From contig VDFB02321253.1 in assembly GCA_007258455.2 (NCBI GenBank), positions 1-64,000 on the forward strand: a stretch of DNA of 64,000 nt. The letters are read 5' to 3'. Below are positions 22,755-35,519 of this stretch, piece by piece (position 1 is the stretch's first letter; each line of letters opens with the position of its first letter). Below the pieces are notes generated by a model. The model did no database searches and was not told the DNA's origin. It saw only the letters and a list, made by a program, of their open reading frames with translations. This DNA comes from Sequoia sempervirens. Taxonomy: Eukaryota > Streptophyta > Pinopsida > Cupressales > Cupressaceae. Made by a program: the position numbers and the translations under genes.

Positions 22755-23244
22755 GATCTCGAGAACTTGTAAGGGAATTACGTGCAGCAGAACCTGAAGA
22801 TCCCATAAATTCTGTTCTTGGTGGAATTGCGAGTGGAGGTTTTCTTGGTCGCATTCAAGGTATGTTCATTTTTTTTTGGCTTATGTCTCTGAAATCTTAT
22901 CTTTTCATGATGTCAATTGCAAATTAATTTATTATCTTGAAAACATTTCAGGTGGCCGTCCTAGAGCCTTTTATTATGCCTTCTTGTTTGCAACAGTTGG
23001 CACAGGGCTGCAATTAGGTACAGTTAAACTACAAGAATATCTTTCACAAAAAAATCTAGAATCTTCTTCCCCAGATACATCAGGGGAGGTTGAATCCAGT
23101 CCAAGTGAAAAAAAATGGTGGGCTTGGCCAGAGTGGGCACCTATCCAAAAGCTAGATGAGGAAGCTGCAGCAAAACGAGCTCAGGAAAGAGATATTCAAA
23201 TACAAAGAACTCTTGATAAACTAAAGAAGGGGGATTCCCTGTAG
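22755..23244 (+). CDS. Tim17/Tim22/Tim23 (PRAT)-like protein, last two exons
   Basis: Two exons are visible: 22,755-22,859 and 22,952-23,244 (stop TAG). They are joined by a 92-bp intron with GT (GTATGTT) and AG (CATTTCAG) ends that splits the codon after CAA. The joined frame has SVLGGIASGGFLGRIQG and GRPRAFYYAFLFATVGTGLQ, a glycine-rich pair of membrane segments typical of the PRAT superfamily of mitochondrial and plastid membrane proteins. A hydrophilic C-terminus follows (WWAWPEWAPIQKLDEEAAAK, then an Arg/Gln/Lys-rich tail). Such proteins act in inner or outer organelle membranes, often in protein or amino-acid import; which one this is cannot be told. The 5' exons are not visible. Upstream, 22,656-22,754 reads in the same frame (QMHAKYEKFNKDVKVHNFLS) but contains TGA at 22,742 and 22,748, so either the exon starts at 22,755 or this is a recent pseudogene. 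Confidence 0.65.
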
Positions 23245-26080
23245 ATTGCACATTGCGTTTACATCTAACTTCCCCTTATGCAGCTGCAGAACAATAAGCT
23301 CTATGAGTATATGAAATCTGTTATGCATGTAAAATGGAATTCAACAGTCGCAAGAACCAAGTATTTGAGAAATGAGTACATGGCAAATGCACTCAGTGAT
23401 TTGACATTATATTTATTGAAAGATCTGGTCTGTTGTGAGGTTGCTGAAGACGTTTTTTCCTTGGTACCAAGATTTGGAGTACTAATAGGTGGCTGGGAAT
23501 TTTTTACACCAATATGCAGTACCACATATGTCAACTCTTACATTTGTGAGACTTGCATGAAATAGTCCAAATCTAAAGGGCAGTAGATCCTTATTTGTTG
23601 GATCTTGCACCCATTCCTTAATCTCTCAAGATCATTTTGCATGGGTGCTGAAGTATATTGAGTTAGTTTCATAATAATACTACAGCTGGCTTGCATACAT
23701 CCCTTGTCCTGAAACATTGGTGTCAAAAGAATCACTCATTAGAAGTGTAGTGCTTTAGTAGTCTCATGAGTACTGTGATTGCTGATGAGACGGGAAAGTA
23801 TGATCAATTGTCTTTGCTAATATTTTTTAATTGGTAAAATATAATATTATTCCATGTACCAGTGTACAATATATTGGCATTAGTGAGAAGGCTGTCTGAA
23901 CTTAAACACATGACAACAAACAAAGCCTGAATTATTTCCTGCACATGCTTAATGAAGCAGCCCCAGTATATAGCTTGATGGACGAAAGACAGATAATATA
24001 ATTATGCCATGAGATACAGCCAATTTTTTTGAAAATTTTAATCAAAATTCACATTAGACACATTCTGTAACTTGATACCCAAGAATATAGTTGGTTTTCA
24101 TGAAAATCACTGTATCAAGTAGATTAAAAAAATAATCCATTAGAGCATGAACACATGCAATAGGAAATGAGCATAATTGCCCATATCATGCAATTATCAG
24201 TTGAGAATCGTGACTAAGTCAAGAGTGCCGAAAGACAAATGACTTTAAGAAAGAGTTCTGTCCTATTTTGTATTTAAATTTTATTAACTGTTAGTGCAGA
24301 TATAAGGGTCACTCCAAAACTGAACAGGGTGAGGGAATGCTTACTTGCCTCTTGAGTTACAGCTAAGTATGTTTATATTTGAGGTTTACTAATTGACATT
24401 TTACTTTAGAATAAATTTGGTACAAAAAAATTGCTTCTCAAATGAGATATCTACTGCGTACACTTTGTAAAGAATGGTAGGCATACAAATTGGTCAGTTT
24501 AGTTCTAATTATATATAATTTTAATTCTAGGAGGAAGTGACCGATTTTAGATTATTTCAAGTGAAAGTATTTGCATTTTGACACGTTTATACAACATTAC
24601 TTGCACAAATGGAGAAGCTGTCAGGTTTGTTGTCTCTTAATGTTTACCTGGTAAGTGAAGAGTTAATGTCCTGGATTAATGAAAAAGATAACGAAATCTC
24701 ATTAACATGTTTGATTGTACTATATTTTAATATCACTCGATATATTGGTAGGGGATTTGTAATCTGAATGAATAACTGTTTAATATTAATCTCTCAATTA
24801 TAGTTCATATTGGTGTCTCAGTAATTCTAGCTACACGAGTCTGACTCTCAACGTGGTTGATTGTAAATGCGAAGTGTTATTAAATCAAATCATTGGAATT
24901 TGATGAAAATGATCACCACTTAAGATTAAGGTTAATATGGTATTTTTTGCATCAGCATTTGGAGTTCCAAATTCTTCAGGACAGTGAAATAGTGACTTTG
25001 CAGGTCAGAGAGTTGAGAGTACGGAAATTTCAAGTATACAACCCACCCCCAATAATCAAAGCGACAAGAAGATTTTAAGTGGTTTTGTCACCAGTGTGTA
25101 ATCAACTAAAATATTGTTCTGGTTAAGGCATGAAAGCAATCAAATAAGGAAACGGATGACCTCTCATCAATTTTCTTGTACAGGGTGGGTGTCTTGACTC
25201 CACTTGTGGTTATGGATTTGTTTCACGTGGGAGTCCATCATTTAGTATCGCTTATTTTTCATTTTTTTACATGCGTACTGGGGTCCTCAAATAAAACCGT
25301 TATATTTCACCTGGGCAGAGGTGCCTTAACCTGTGCCTATACGCTGAGCGCTCTAATAAAGTACTCACCTGTGCCTATTGTTCTCAACACAAGCTTTCTT
25401 AAAATCATTAGGAGTCATGCAAACATTTTAGTGAGGTTTGGATCCTTGGCATCACTTATAGTAATCAGTGTTCAAATGACCTCAATCATACATTCCCTCC
25501 ACAAAACTTGTTTGTGTCTAAAAGAACAATCAATGGCACCACTTTATTCGATTTGTTATTGAGTCCTTTTGTAAGAATATTATGCACGATAATGGGTCTC
25601 CAATTCTTAAAATAAATCTTGAAAAATCATCATCAACCAAGAAACCATTTGATGGGAAAATACTTTGAAGGTACAATTTAACTAGTATATTAAAATATTT
25701 TCAAAATATTTCAAACATAAAAAATGTTATATGAAAAGTTGGTGAGAAAGCTACTATAAAGTCCATAAACATGCATTCTTGTAGAAACATGGCTTGACTT
25801 TCTTGAATCCTGCAAAGAATCATATTATTTTGTTGTTAGTCATGGTGATTGATTCGCAAAGTTCGTATAACAATGTCAAGGTTGTGATAAGTCTTTCAAG
25901 AATATGTTAATAATTCAAAAAAAAAAGAATTTGTTAATAATTTTAATGCTCTAATCACTAAGTGAAATATTCAACACACAACAAAAACAAAAGTTGAAGC
26001 ATATGGCATTCTTGAAATCATATACCTAAACTGAGATGGATTCCGTTAGAATGGTGGTTCCAAATAATTTTACAAAACCA
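23245..26080. other. 3' flank of the PRAT-like gene and AT-rich DNA
   Basis: Downstream of the stop codon no gene is recognised. An open frame at 25,176-25,562 on the plus strand encodes 128 hydrophobic residues with no recognised domain; I regard it as uncertain and probably chance. No repeat boundary was found. Confidence 0.35.
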
Positions 26081-26900
26081 CAAATAAACTTGGTTTAAGA
26101 ACTTTAAAATCTGGAATAAAGTCATATGCTAAGCAACAAGGAAGTGAACAACGTCAATTCTGGAACAAGACAACTATCAAGGATTGAAGAAATTCAAGAG
26201 CAAATGGTGCGATGAACTTTTCTAATTGCATCATCAAGCAACCAACATGAGACAAGGAAAGAGATGAAGGGTAAAGGAAGGAAAACTATGGAAAATTAAA
26301 TGATAGCTTAAGAACTTCAAAATTTGGAATAAAGTCAAATGCTAAGCATCAAGGAAATGAATTGTGTCGAGTTTGGAAGAAGACTACATTCAAGGACTGA
26401 AGAAATTCAAGACAAATGGTGCAATGCACTTTATTTGTTGCATCATTAAGAAACCAACCTGAGACAAGGAACACGATGAAGGGAAAAGGAAGCAAAATAA
26501 TACCACCCCAATGAGGTTTGAACCTTGGTGGCAAGAACAACACCACCACTGTTAAGCCATCACACCATGCCAATGTTGGCATGTTTAATGCAATTATAAA
26601 TTACATAGAGTTTGTTGCAATAAAAAAATTATTTTCTTACAATATTAAATGACTTAAGCATGGGTTGCATTGCATTAAGAAAAATTGGCAGGTTCCCTTT
26701 GAATCACCATGTTGGGACATGTCTATAGGTATTTATGCATACTTGAATAAAATTCCATAATGTAGTAAAATGATGAGTTTGAACTTCAAATCTCAAATAA
26801 TGTCAAATATTAAGCAACAAAGAAACAAACTTTGAATTCAAAAAGAACACTACCCTTGAGGGCTGAAAGAATAAATTTAAGACCAATAGTGTAAGATGTT
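26080..26900 (+). repeat. Diverged tandem repeat, three copies
   Basis: The phrases GAACTTTAAAATCTGGAATAA, GCTAAGCAACAAGGAA and AAGAAATTCAAGAGCAAATGG recur in order at about 26,098, 26,310 and, more diverged, 26,775. The spacing between the first two copies is about 213 bp. Copies differ by many substitutions, so the array is old. Its element of origin is unknown. Confidence 0.6.
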
Positions 26901-26984
26901 GGTCTGTGGACTCTAATTAGCCTTTGGAGTTTAAATTTTGACTACTTTGCTTGATGTAGTTATCTCTCAAATTAATTAATGGGG

Positions 26985-27118
26985 GAGTGTAGGGGGGCAA
27001 AACCCCTCCTATGGGGTTTGGGGGGACCACCCATCGGCGGGGGCCAGGGGGTGGAGCTCATGACGGGGGTATGGGGGCAATGCCCCCAATGTGGGCTACT
27101 GGGGGCAACACCTCGAGG
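26985..27118. repeat. GC-rich patch with GGGGGCAATGCCCCC-type palindromes
   Basis: In an AT-rich setting this patch is built from short runs such as GGGGCAATGCCCCC, GGGGGCAAAACCCCTCC and GGGGGCAACACC. The same style recurs at 33,770-33,890 and 56,884-57,215. At 33.8 kb the patch lies at the start of a solo LTR, so these may be U3 segments of related LTRs. Confidence 0.6.
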
Positions 27119-28399
27119 CAAAAATTCCATATATTTTGTAAAGGAAATTTATTAACAAACTTGCAATGTAATTCAATTAAAACATTTATGAAACTGTCCA
27201 AAATAACTATTAGTTTTCTTGTTGCATGGAAATGAAAAGTCACGGTTTTGTGAAGAGCTAGCAGCAAGGTGTGCATGGGAATTAGAATAGCCACATGAAG
27301 TTGAAGTTGTTGCAAGTTGCCCACAACAACGTGGATATGATTGTAGGTTCTATGATGACAGCACGCAACAAAGTGTGGGAAATTTGAGGAGTGGAAATCA
27401 TGTACATTTTATGTTGCACGTTGCAGTTGTTTGCTACAAGTTATTTGTATTTGTAACTGCTAGAAGTTTGAATAAAATGGATTGTAACCCAAGAAAGGGT
27501 GAACCATGTTAAATTTTTTGTTGTCTCACGTGTGTAATTTCCATTTCTTTGTTATGTTGGTTTAAAATCTGCATGTAATTGATCATTTACTTCCTTATTC
27601 TTGCTGGTAAATCCTAACACAAGATACTCTACCAAATGTTGAGAATAGTTTGAAGTAGAGAGCAAAAAGAGCTAAAAAGAGCTAAAAAGGAAGAACTATA
27701 GAAAATTTAAAGAAGTCATATTTAAATTAAATTGTTTTTGACAAATTAAGAAGGGAAACTGGTGTCTTAGGCCCTTTACAATAAAGAGAAAAAAGATCAA
27801 AATGTTATAATAGCAGCAATAAAAGACAAGGACAACACAAGATCAACACATTGTCATAAAGAAAAGCACATACTATCAAAACCGAGACAGAGTGATGGCC
27901 ACCAAGAAAGCTAAACCACAAAATAGTTGCAAGAAAACTACCTCAATAGTATAATAACTAGAGGTCTACATCCTACACAATGCTTGACCAGTCCTAACAA
28001 TCCACACATCCTTAGCTTGGGTATGGGAGTCCAAAACTAAATTAGGAAGAGCTTTCTACCTTCTTTGGATGATCATCCAAGAAACACCATTGTCAAAATC
28101 ATCAAATTGGGGGAGAAAGAAGAGGGGGCTCCTCTACTCTTGCCACCACTAGAGTCACCTCTCTCATTAGAAATAACAAAGGACCAAAGAAATTTGGAGT
28201 TTCACTCAATTTGCTGGTAGAGAATGATCAAGAGACCCCACAAAATCCATTAAGAGGGTGATGGGATCTAACGAAGAAGATGATTGAACCTGGTTAGAAG
28301 AAGGCTCCTTAGCAAATGTTGGGGATAAAACATCTACATCAATCCCAAGGGAAGCCATCTCCAGAGGAGCCACCTAGGTCACACCAAGATCTGCCTCTA
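27119..28399. other. AT-rich DNA, possibly the distal part of the LINE-like relic
   Basis: No intact gene is seen. On the minus strand from about 28,330 to 27,950 there are Ser/Pro-rich reading stretches consistent with the C-terminal part of a LINE ORF1, interrupted by stops. The remainder is without recognisable content. Confidence 0.3.
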
Positions 28400-29135
28400 T
28401 AAGAATAGAGGGCACAACATCCTCAAAAATAATAGTTAAATATTCAAGGAGAGCATTCCACAATAATGTTGTTGAGCCCACAGTTCTACAATGAGTATGA
28501 GACAATTAAAGGCAAGATGTCTAGTAGTGAAATGATGTCTACAGTGGAAGGAGATGCCATCATAATCATCATAATCAATTGGGTGGGTCCACGACCTATC
28601 CTCCACCATAAGGACAATATCCCTAGGAAGAACCTTGGAGGTTTCAATGTCCACTAGAAGACTAGCAAAGGTAGAGTGGCTAATATTGCTAGTTTTAATA
28701 TAAACCACCTTAAGAAATCAATCAATAATATTACCAATACCCTAAAAGCATGATTCTTCCTAGAATTGGAGGGGGAGGTTAGACAATTTGACCCAAATAG
28801 GTACAATTCTGTGAGAGGATTAAAAGAGGGAAATTATAGCTTGGGATAGAGGGAATGATCACCCTACATCTAAAGCCTACCCTCTAACATTGCTTCCTTG
28901 TCTTCAAAAGATTGAAATATTGCAATAGAAAACCTAGCATAGGAATATAACTTAATATAACCATTAGCAATAGGCTTCCACGACTCAATTACCCACATAT
29001 GCAAATTTGGAAGAGAAGGCCACACCTTGTTATCCAACATTTCTTGTCCAAAAACCACTGTTGGAGGGGTTTGGGCACATGGCAAAGGTTGGGGTTTGGC
29101 AAGTGGAGGAGCGTGAGGAGGGGGAATCTCCATCT
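28400..29135 (-). pseudogene. LINE ORF1-like protein (DUF4283 and CCHC-like) pseudogene
   Basis: The minus strand starts near 29,133 with a Pro-rich segment. It then encodes WVIESWKPIANGYIKLYSYA and IFQSFEDKEAMLEG, matching the DUF4283 fold common to plant non-LTR retrotransposon ORF1 proteins. After stops at about 28,870-28,720 it resumes with LLVDIETSKVLPRDIVLMVE and WTHPIDYDDYDGISFHCRHH, the segment that precedes and enters the CCHC-type knuckle in this family. The zinc-knuckle residues are eroded and there are several frameshifts. It would have bound RNA; this copy is dead. No endonuclease or reverse transcriptase was found next to it. Confidence 0.7.
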
Positions 29136-32100
29136 TAGCCGTGGTGACATAAAATGTAACTTTTGCACCAACCCCACCAATAGAAACTTATCATTAATTT
29201 CCCATAGTTGGCGAAGGCCATCCTTAGGACTTAGTCCTAAAATCAACACAGATCCAAGTACATAATTAGAGCAGACCATCCATACATACAAGAGTTGTTC
29301 ACACCCTCAAATCATAATAGCTTAATTCAACATCATTGAGTACAAAGTTAGTAGGATTTCTTAATTCCTTCATGGGCATGTCAAGGATGAGATTATTCCA
29401 CCCTTGTTCTTTGGAAGAATATATCTCACTAGGGCCTTGAGGCTAACCTAAACCTACCCATACTCCTCATTGATCCAAGACACACGGCTATAGGGATCAA
29501 CACCCAAATACCATTGGTTATAGTTCAAATGATTTTAGAGGAATTATCATATGTCCACATCAAGGCAAACCAAAACAACAATGACTCTAAAAGTTCATTC
29601 AAGATTGTAGTAGATTTTGGAAAGCTTAACACCACAAAACCTTTAAGTAGATAGTTGGATGATGACAGAGTATCTTTTCATTATCTAAAATGTATATAGT
29701 GGGGACATTGATTGGAAGGTGGGTTCACTACCATCTAATGTTGATTTCAATCTTAAGCTGAAGCATAATAAAGAGGGATAGATAATCAAGTTTAGGAACA
29801 ATCCCAAACCTTGGAGTTATCCCTTGAACCCTCGCTTAAGGACCTAGGTCACATGGACATCTTTTTCCCAATGATTGCCTACATATTTGCTTCCAAATGA
29901 GATAAAAAAAATCCATGTAGTTATGCTCATAATAATCTATCAAGGAACATACACCTAGGTCCCCATACCCAAGATTTTATGACTACTCAAGTAACATTAC
30001 TCATTGGAGTGAAATAGAAAGAACCCTATTGTAGGAAAACCATAGAAGGGTTTAAAACCAAACAATGTAATCACCCACCATCTACCAATATCCATTCTAG
30101 GGCCATATTTCATAGAGTTTTATTGATTACTATTGCATATCCCAACAAAGTTCCTATAAATGATTCCTAAAGGTTAATAATGCTTAATAGTAAGCATGGA
30201 AACCCAAACAATATCCCAATTTAGCAATCTTGAACTATAACACTTCCCTCTAAAGACATTGAGATATCAAATTAGACCTCATCACCCTTATTCCTCATAA
30301 TTCAACACGAGAATCTCAAAATTTATTATAGGTTCCTTACATTAACACAAAATCTAGGATGATAATCCACCAACAAGAATTATCTTTGTTTGCATGGTCA
30401 TATTGTGACCATTATTCTATAACTCTCACTTTTTATATTGTTGAAGTAATCTATGATTCAATTCCTCACATACACTTGTTAGGATAAATTAGGAGTCAAA
30501 CTAGTTCTTCATAACACCTCTAAGCTTTTTTGCTAGGTATGAAAGGCTACAATAAGATTCAAGGATATTAAGTATCATAAGAATATTAAGTTATTGCATA
30601 TTTATTAATAAAACACAACATGCACCAAGGCCACATAACACGAAGTTCATGCAACAAAAATTATAAACCTGCTTTAAGTATAATCTATACCAAAGTCATA
30701 ATCAAGATTAGTTGGCAACACCATATCCATCATCTCATTATGTGAAGATATATAGTTAATAATAATAGTAATAATCTTAACCTTCAATTTACCTTATGGT
30801 GCAATCCAATATTCTTATAGTAGTCCAACTCACTAACTTTATAATATTCATAGTTGCCACTTATAACTAAGTATGATCTTAATGGTCACAAATAAGATAT
30901 TAGGAGACACTATATTTATAGGATTATAGATGGTTTATATCTTAACTCTATCTCAACAACACTATCAAATTAAATGATAGTCATCATCTATTTAATACAC
31001 AATCAAACCATGATTTGGTACAACTATTATATCATTCCCTCCATTCATATGATAAATTCAATATTGGGGTTCTTATACTTAAGAGGTCAAAAGGAGTCAT
31101 GTAGTTACATAAAGCCTTACCCTCACATTTGAAATGAATTACTAAAAATTTCAACTTGTAAAATTAAAAATATGTCCTTGATACAATGTGGTTCTAATGC
31201 CATTGAAATGCCATTTTCACTTACATTATCATGCAATTGTAGGCTAAGCTCAAACTAATTAAACCTTACTCCTAGTTCATAATATAAAGATATATTTATG
31301 ACTATAGATTTAATCTAAAGCTCTATGCCACCTTATATCATATAATGACTCGAGATAAGAACATACATCACCATCAACTTTTATTTACAAGGTAGTTCAA
31401 ATGTTTAAAAGATGAAATAATTTAACCTAAAGGATTAATCCCATTAAATCCTTTTTAAGTAGCATGATCTTATGGATTTGCTCTCTCAAACCCTCTTTTA
31501 GTTGTAGGAATGAATAATTAGATTTTATTATTATTTTTTGGAAGTAATAGTATGAGACAAGTGTACTTAGTTCTAGGAATGATATTAAATATATTTTTGA
31601 TGTAGGCAATGGAATCAACTCCTCTCATGACAACTAGTCAAGAAACTCCATGCTCTATTGTTTCTTAGGCCCTTCATCATAAAATCCAACACTCTTATCA
31701 CTATTTGTAGCTATGCTATTTATAGGATCCTTATGTCAAGTTGAGATCAAGGGCGTCTTCTATTTCACTTGGTAGATCCTATTTTGATGCCCACAACCTT
31801 CAATTGTTATTTTCTTATACAGAGTCTAATCTTCTTTCAGTTGTTCCTACTTCATCTAAAATGACATTTATAATAGGTTCCAAGGCTCTCATTTCAACAT
31901 AGGTAGGGAGGATGTCATCAAAGGTTAAGTCTACTTTTCACTTGCTAAATGTGTTTTCTTGAAAGTCTCTAATTCCTCTTCAATGAACCCATTTCGTGAA
32001 TATCATGCAACCATTGCAAACCATTGTAGTCCATGGGACCATATTTCTTTTAGGCATTTCATTCAACTTGGACATGCCTTCCCCATGCTTCTGCTTTTTC

Positions 32101-32232
32101 TACCAATGAAATTGCATCAACCCTTGTGCCATTTTAAAACCTCCAGCCATATTAACATGGTTGTGCCATGATTTGAGAGTGGAATTAATAATTGTGTGTA
32201 AATGACATTCCATGTTCTATCATGTGTGGCAC
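29136..32232. other. AT-rich DNA without recognised features
   Basis: I see no protein-like reading frame longer than about 100 codons, no structural RNA and no clear repeat boundary in this stretch. It ends at the lower-coordinate LTR of the copia element at 32,233. Confidence 0.4.
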
Positions 32233-32528
32233 TATTAAGTAAACAAGGAAGATAAAATAATAAATATATCACCAACAACAAATACACAAATATTTAAAAA
32301 ACATAAACACAACAAATTAGGTGGTTCACCAATTTGGCACAAAAATAATGGGAATTTATTTATCTTGTGTTGATTACAACAAATACATGTAAAATTTCAT
32401 CATCTACTAATGTTTCATTCTCCCAAATTTATGCATAGCTCTTTAGGATAGATGAAAAGACCAAAAGTAGGGGAATTGAAATGTTTGGTTGTCAATATCA
32501 TTGAATGATCAAACTTCACATTCAAACA
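32233..32528 (-). repeat. Copia 3' LTR
   Basis: It aligns with 46,995-47,298: shared words include AACACAACAAATTA, GGTGGTTCACCAATTTG, TTTCATCATCTACT and CAATATCATTGAATG. On the minus strand it begins TGTTTGAATG. The other end, expected as ACA, now reads ATA. Substitution differences from the partner LTR are frequent, indicating an old insertion. Confidence 0.85.
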
Positions 32529-32599
32529 ATCTACCACTTGAAATCCAAACTATGGTACAAATAACTATGTTTAGAGAAGTCACCTGCTTTTTCATGGCC

Positions 32600-33302
32600 T
32601 ATTGTCACATGTTTTGTAGACCAAGAGAGCTCTACAAAACTCTAGCTTCTGTTTTGAAACAACCTTAGTAAATGCATCTATAAGATTCAAACTAGTATGC
32701 ATCTTCTCCACCTTTAGCTTACCCTATTCAAGGAAACTTCTAATAAAATGATAACAAAGCTCTATGTGATTCATTCATTCATTCATGAAAAGCTAGATCT
32801 TTTGCCAAATGAATTATACTTTTGTTGTCACAATACAAAATGAAGTCTTGTTGTCTACTACCAAATTTAGAGAGCAATAGTTACAACCACAACATCTCCT
32901 TAGCTCCTTCTGTGATTTTAATATATTTTCTACCATAGTGGAAAGAGCCACCACCCTCTACAACCTAGAAATCTAGTTGATTGCTACCTCTGCAAATGTG
33001 AACACATTATACCGATGTTAGATCACCTTTTATCCAAATCACCAATCATGTCTATGTCAATATATCCTTATAATTTTATGCATCTTCTCCTCTAAACCTC
33101 AATACATGATTTAATGTGCCCTTTAGATATCTCTACATCCATTTTACAACTTGCTAATGAGTTTTCCTTGGATTACTCATATATATGTTGACCACTCCCA
33201 CTACATGATCAATGTCAAGTCTTGTGTAGACTATTGCGTACATAAGACTCCCAATAGTAGAGAAGTATGATACTATTTCCATGTATTCCTTTTCTTCCTA
33301 TG
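32600..33302 (-). pseudogene. Copia RNase H region
   Basis: Broken minus-strand frames spell the expected copia order: GSLMYAIVYTRLDIDHVVGVV, then GYIDIDMIGDLDKR (near 33,060), SKEMLWL-like and ILYCDNKSIIHLAKDLAFHE near 32,820. These match the RT-RNase H connection and catalytic regions. Many stops are present. It continues the RT reading after removal of the solo LTR at 33,308-33,901. Confidence 0.75.
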
Positions 33303-33307
33303 CCTTA

Positions 33308-33901
33308 GGTGTAAGGAAGCTAAGGTAGTGGGACAACTTCCTACACTAATCTTGATAGGAGGATAATGCAAAAACTTTACAGATCTTTAACAATTAAAGA
33401 AACTTAAATAGAAACAAACAGAAATATCATGCATGCCACAACACAATGATTTACGTGGGGAAAACCCTTTCAAGAGAAAAAACCCACACTCTAAAAGCCG
33501 CCCAATATATTATTCAAAAATCACAAAGATTACAATATACTTGTAGAGTAAGCTTCTCACAGGGTTATCACCAACCAGAGATCCAGAGGCAAGACAATCG
33601 CTATCAGACACTCATAATACATCACAATACACAGCCATAATACAATGCCCTCATAAAATATGGTTGCCTTCTAAGGCAAGTCAAGCTAATAAAATATTGG
33701 TCGTTAGATCTAAGACCTAATGATGAACAATCCAAATTTACAATAATAAAGTATAAATAAAATTTTCCTTTTGGGGGTGCTACCCTTGAGCCTCTATCGG
33801 GGTGCACTACCCTCGGACCCCTGGTCGGGGGATGATCCCATTGGACCCCTCGCAGGGGGGAAACCCCCCTACGCCCCCTCGTCACTGACGTATCAACAAT
33901 A
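33308..33901 (-). mobile_element. Solo LTR nested in copia, 594 bp, flanked by CCTTA
   Basis: It interrupts the copia frame between RT and RNase H and is flanked by CCTTA (33,303-33,307 and 33,902-33,906). On the minus strand it begins TATTGTTGATACGTCAG. It has a GC-rich start (33,768-33,890) and ends near TTGTCCCACTACCTTAG. Internally it contains GGGTTTTCCCCACGTAAATC, a phrase characteristic of plant copia LTRs. Its terminal bases are not canonical TG...CA when the 5-bp repeat is taken as the boundary; TG and CA occur two to three bases inside. Confidence 0.7.
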
Positions 33902-33906
33902 CCTTA

Positions 33907-34750
33907 TGTAATTGCAAGGTTGAGACACATTTTCCCAACATTAGGACACATCTCAAAAGATAATTTGGAGTGATCAGCTAAAGGTGTGCTCACTACCTTA
34001 GCATCCTTCATACTAAAAATATTTAGTACCTTTTCAATATATTTCTTATGTGACAATTTTATTTCCTTTTTCTTCCTATCTTTGATCATTTTCATTCCAA
34101 GGATTTTCTGTGCAACACCCAAATCCTTCATTGAAATTTTCTTAGCCAATTGTTGTTTCAACTTGCTAACTACAACTATACTAGTTCTTCTCACTAGCAT
34201 ATCATCAACATACAACAATAACAACACAAACTCACCATTTTCTGAAGTCTTATAATACACACAATTGTCAGATCCACATCTAGAGAATTTTTTCTCAACC
34301 ACAAATGAATTGAATTTCAAATACCATTGCCTTGGAGCTTGTTTCAACCCATTCAAAATTTGATTTGATTTGCAAATCAAATCTTATTTATCTTCTTCCT
34401 CAAATTATTCTAGTTGTTTCATGTACAACTCATTGTCTAAGTAATCATGTAGAAAGGCCCTCTTGACATCAAGTTGCTCCAATTCAAGATCAGAAATAGT
34501 TTTTAAACCCAACACTACTTTGGTAGAGGTCATTTTCACCAATGAATTTTTTTCTGTGAAATCGATGCCCTTCTATTGATCACAACCTTTGACCACCAAT
34601 CTAGGCTTATATATCTTCTTTCCACCTTCTACCTTCAACATATATACCCATATGTTTCTCAACACTTTCCTATTGGGTGGAAGAGAATCTAAATCCCATG
34701 TGTGATTGTCCATCAAAGATCCCATCTCATTTCTCATAGCCTCTGTCCAC
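33907..34750 (-). pseudogene. Copia reverse transcriptase
   Basis: The minus strand encodes EMGSLMDNHTWDLDSLPP (near 34,720), the KPRLVVKGC and GIDFTE segments, LEQLDVKRAFLHDYLD (near 34,470), NGLKQAPRQWYLKF, and LLLLYVDDMLV carrying the YVDD catalytic motif (34,210), then MKDLGVAQKILGM. This is the full order of a Ty1/copia RT. The lower 158 codons (34,380-33,904) are an open frame, but stops occur upstream and the end runs into the nested solo LTR. It would have copied the element RNA into DNA; it is inactive here. Confidence 0.88.
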
Positions 34751-35159
34751 TATTTGTTGTCTTTATTTTAACATATTTCTTCAAATGTAGTAAGTTAAAC
34801 TTCATTTAAAAAACAATAATTATTGATGTAATCAAATTATATTTTGTTGGAGGCTTGTGCTCCTTGGTAGATTTGTGAACTTGGGGAATTTGTTCTTGCA
34901 AATTACCTTCTTCATAGGTGCTATCAAATGTTCTTGCCCTTGTGATAGAGTTTTTGGTAAGTATTGCACATGATAAAAGTATGTATTTAGTGGCAGAGTA
35001 TGGTATATATCCCATAGTAGGATTTGTGGTATATCCTATGATAGGCTTTGTGGTGCATCTTGTGGCAGTCTTTGTGATTCCAAGTGAGCATGCTCCTATG
35101 GTTGAATTTCAATTGCCTTTATTTCAAACACATCACTCCCATTTGTGATGTCTTCCAAT

Positions 35160-35514
35160 GACATGTATTCTTTAGCTAACAACCCCTATTCTTGTAAATT
35201 TGTCATTACATTTTCATTTAAGATCATGTCTCTACTTCATGTGACATGTTTGGTAACTAGATTCCATAGCCTGTAGTCATATTTTTCATCTCCATATCCA
35301 AAAAAGGTACACCTTTTTGACTTCACATCAATCTTTGTTCTTTTTTATTGTGGGACATGAACAAAAACTTCACACCCAAACATTCATAGGTGATTACAAG
35401 AAATCCTCCTTCCTAGCCACTTCTTCTCTAGAACTTCAAAATCTAATCAAGAGGATGAACCTTTTTTGATAAGATATATTGTTATATTTATAGCCTCCAC
35501 TCAAAATTGCTTTC
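35160..35514 (-). pseudogene. Copia integrase, C-terminal part
   Basis: The minus strand reads VEAINITIYLI (near 35,490), then HLRMFGCEVFVHVPQ (about 35,390-35,345), KRTKIDVKSKRCTFFGYGDE and YRLWNLVTKHVT, the conserved tail of the copia integrase. It is separated from the integrase core at 45.2-45.6 kb by the nested gypsy element, whose target site (CTAAG) lies at 35,515-35,519. Frameshifts and stops are present. Confidence 0.75.
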
Positions 35515-35519
35515 CTAAG

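Noticed and set aside
25176..25562. 128-codon hydrophobic ORF as a membrane protein gene
   Set aside because: No recognisable family, no coding context, and AT-rich surroundings; kept only as a note in the flank entry.
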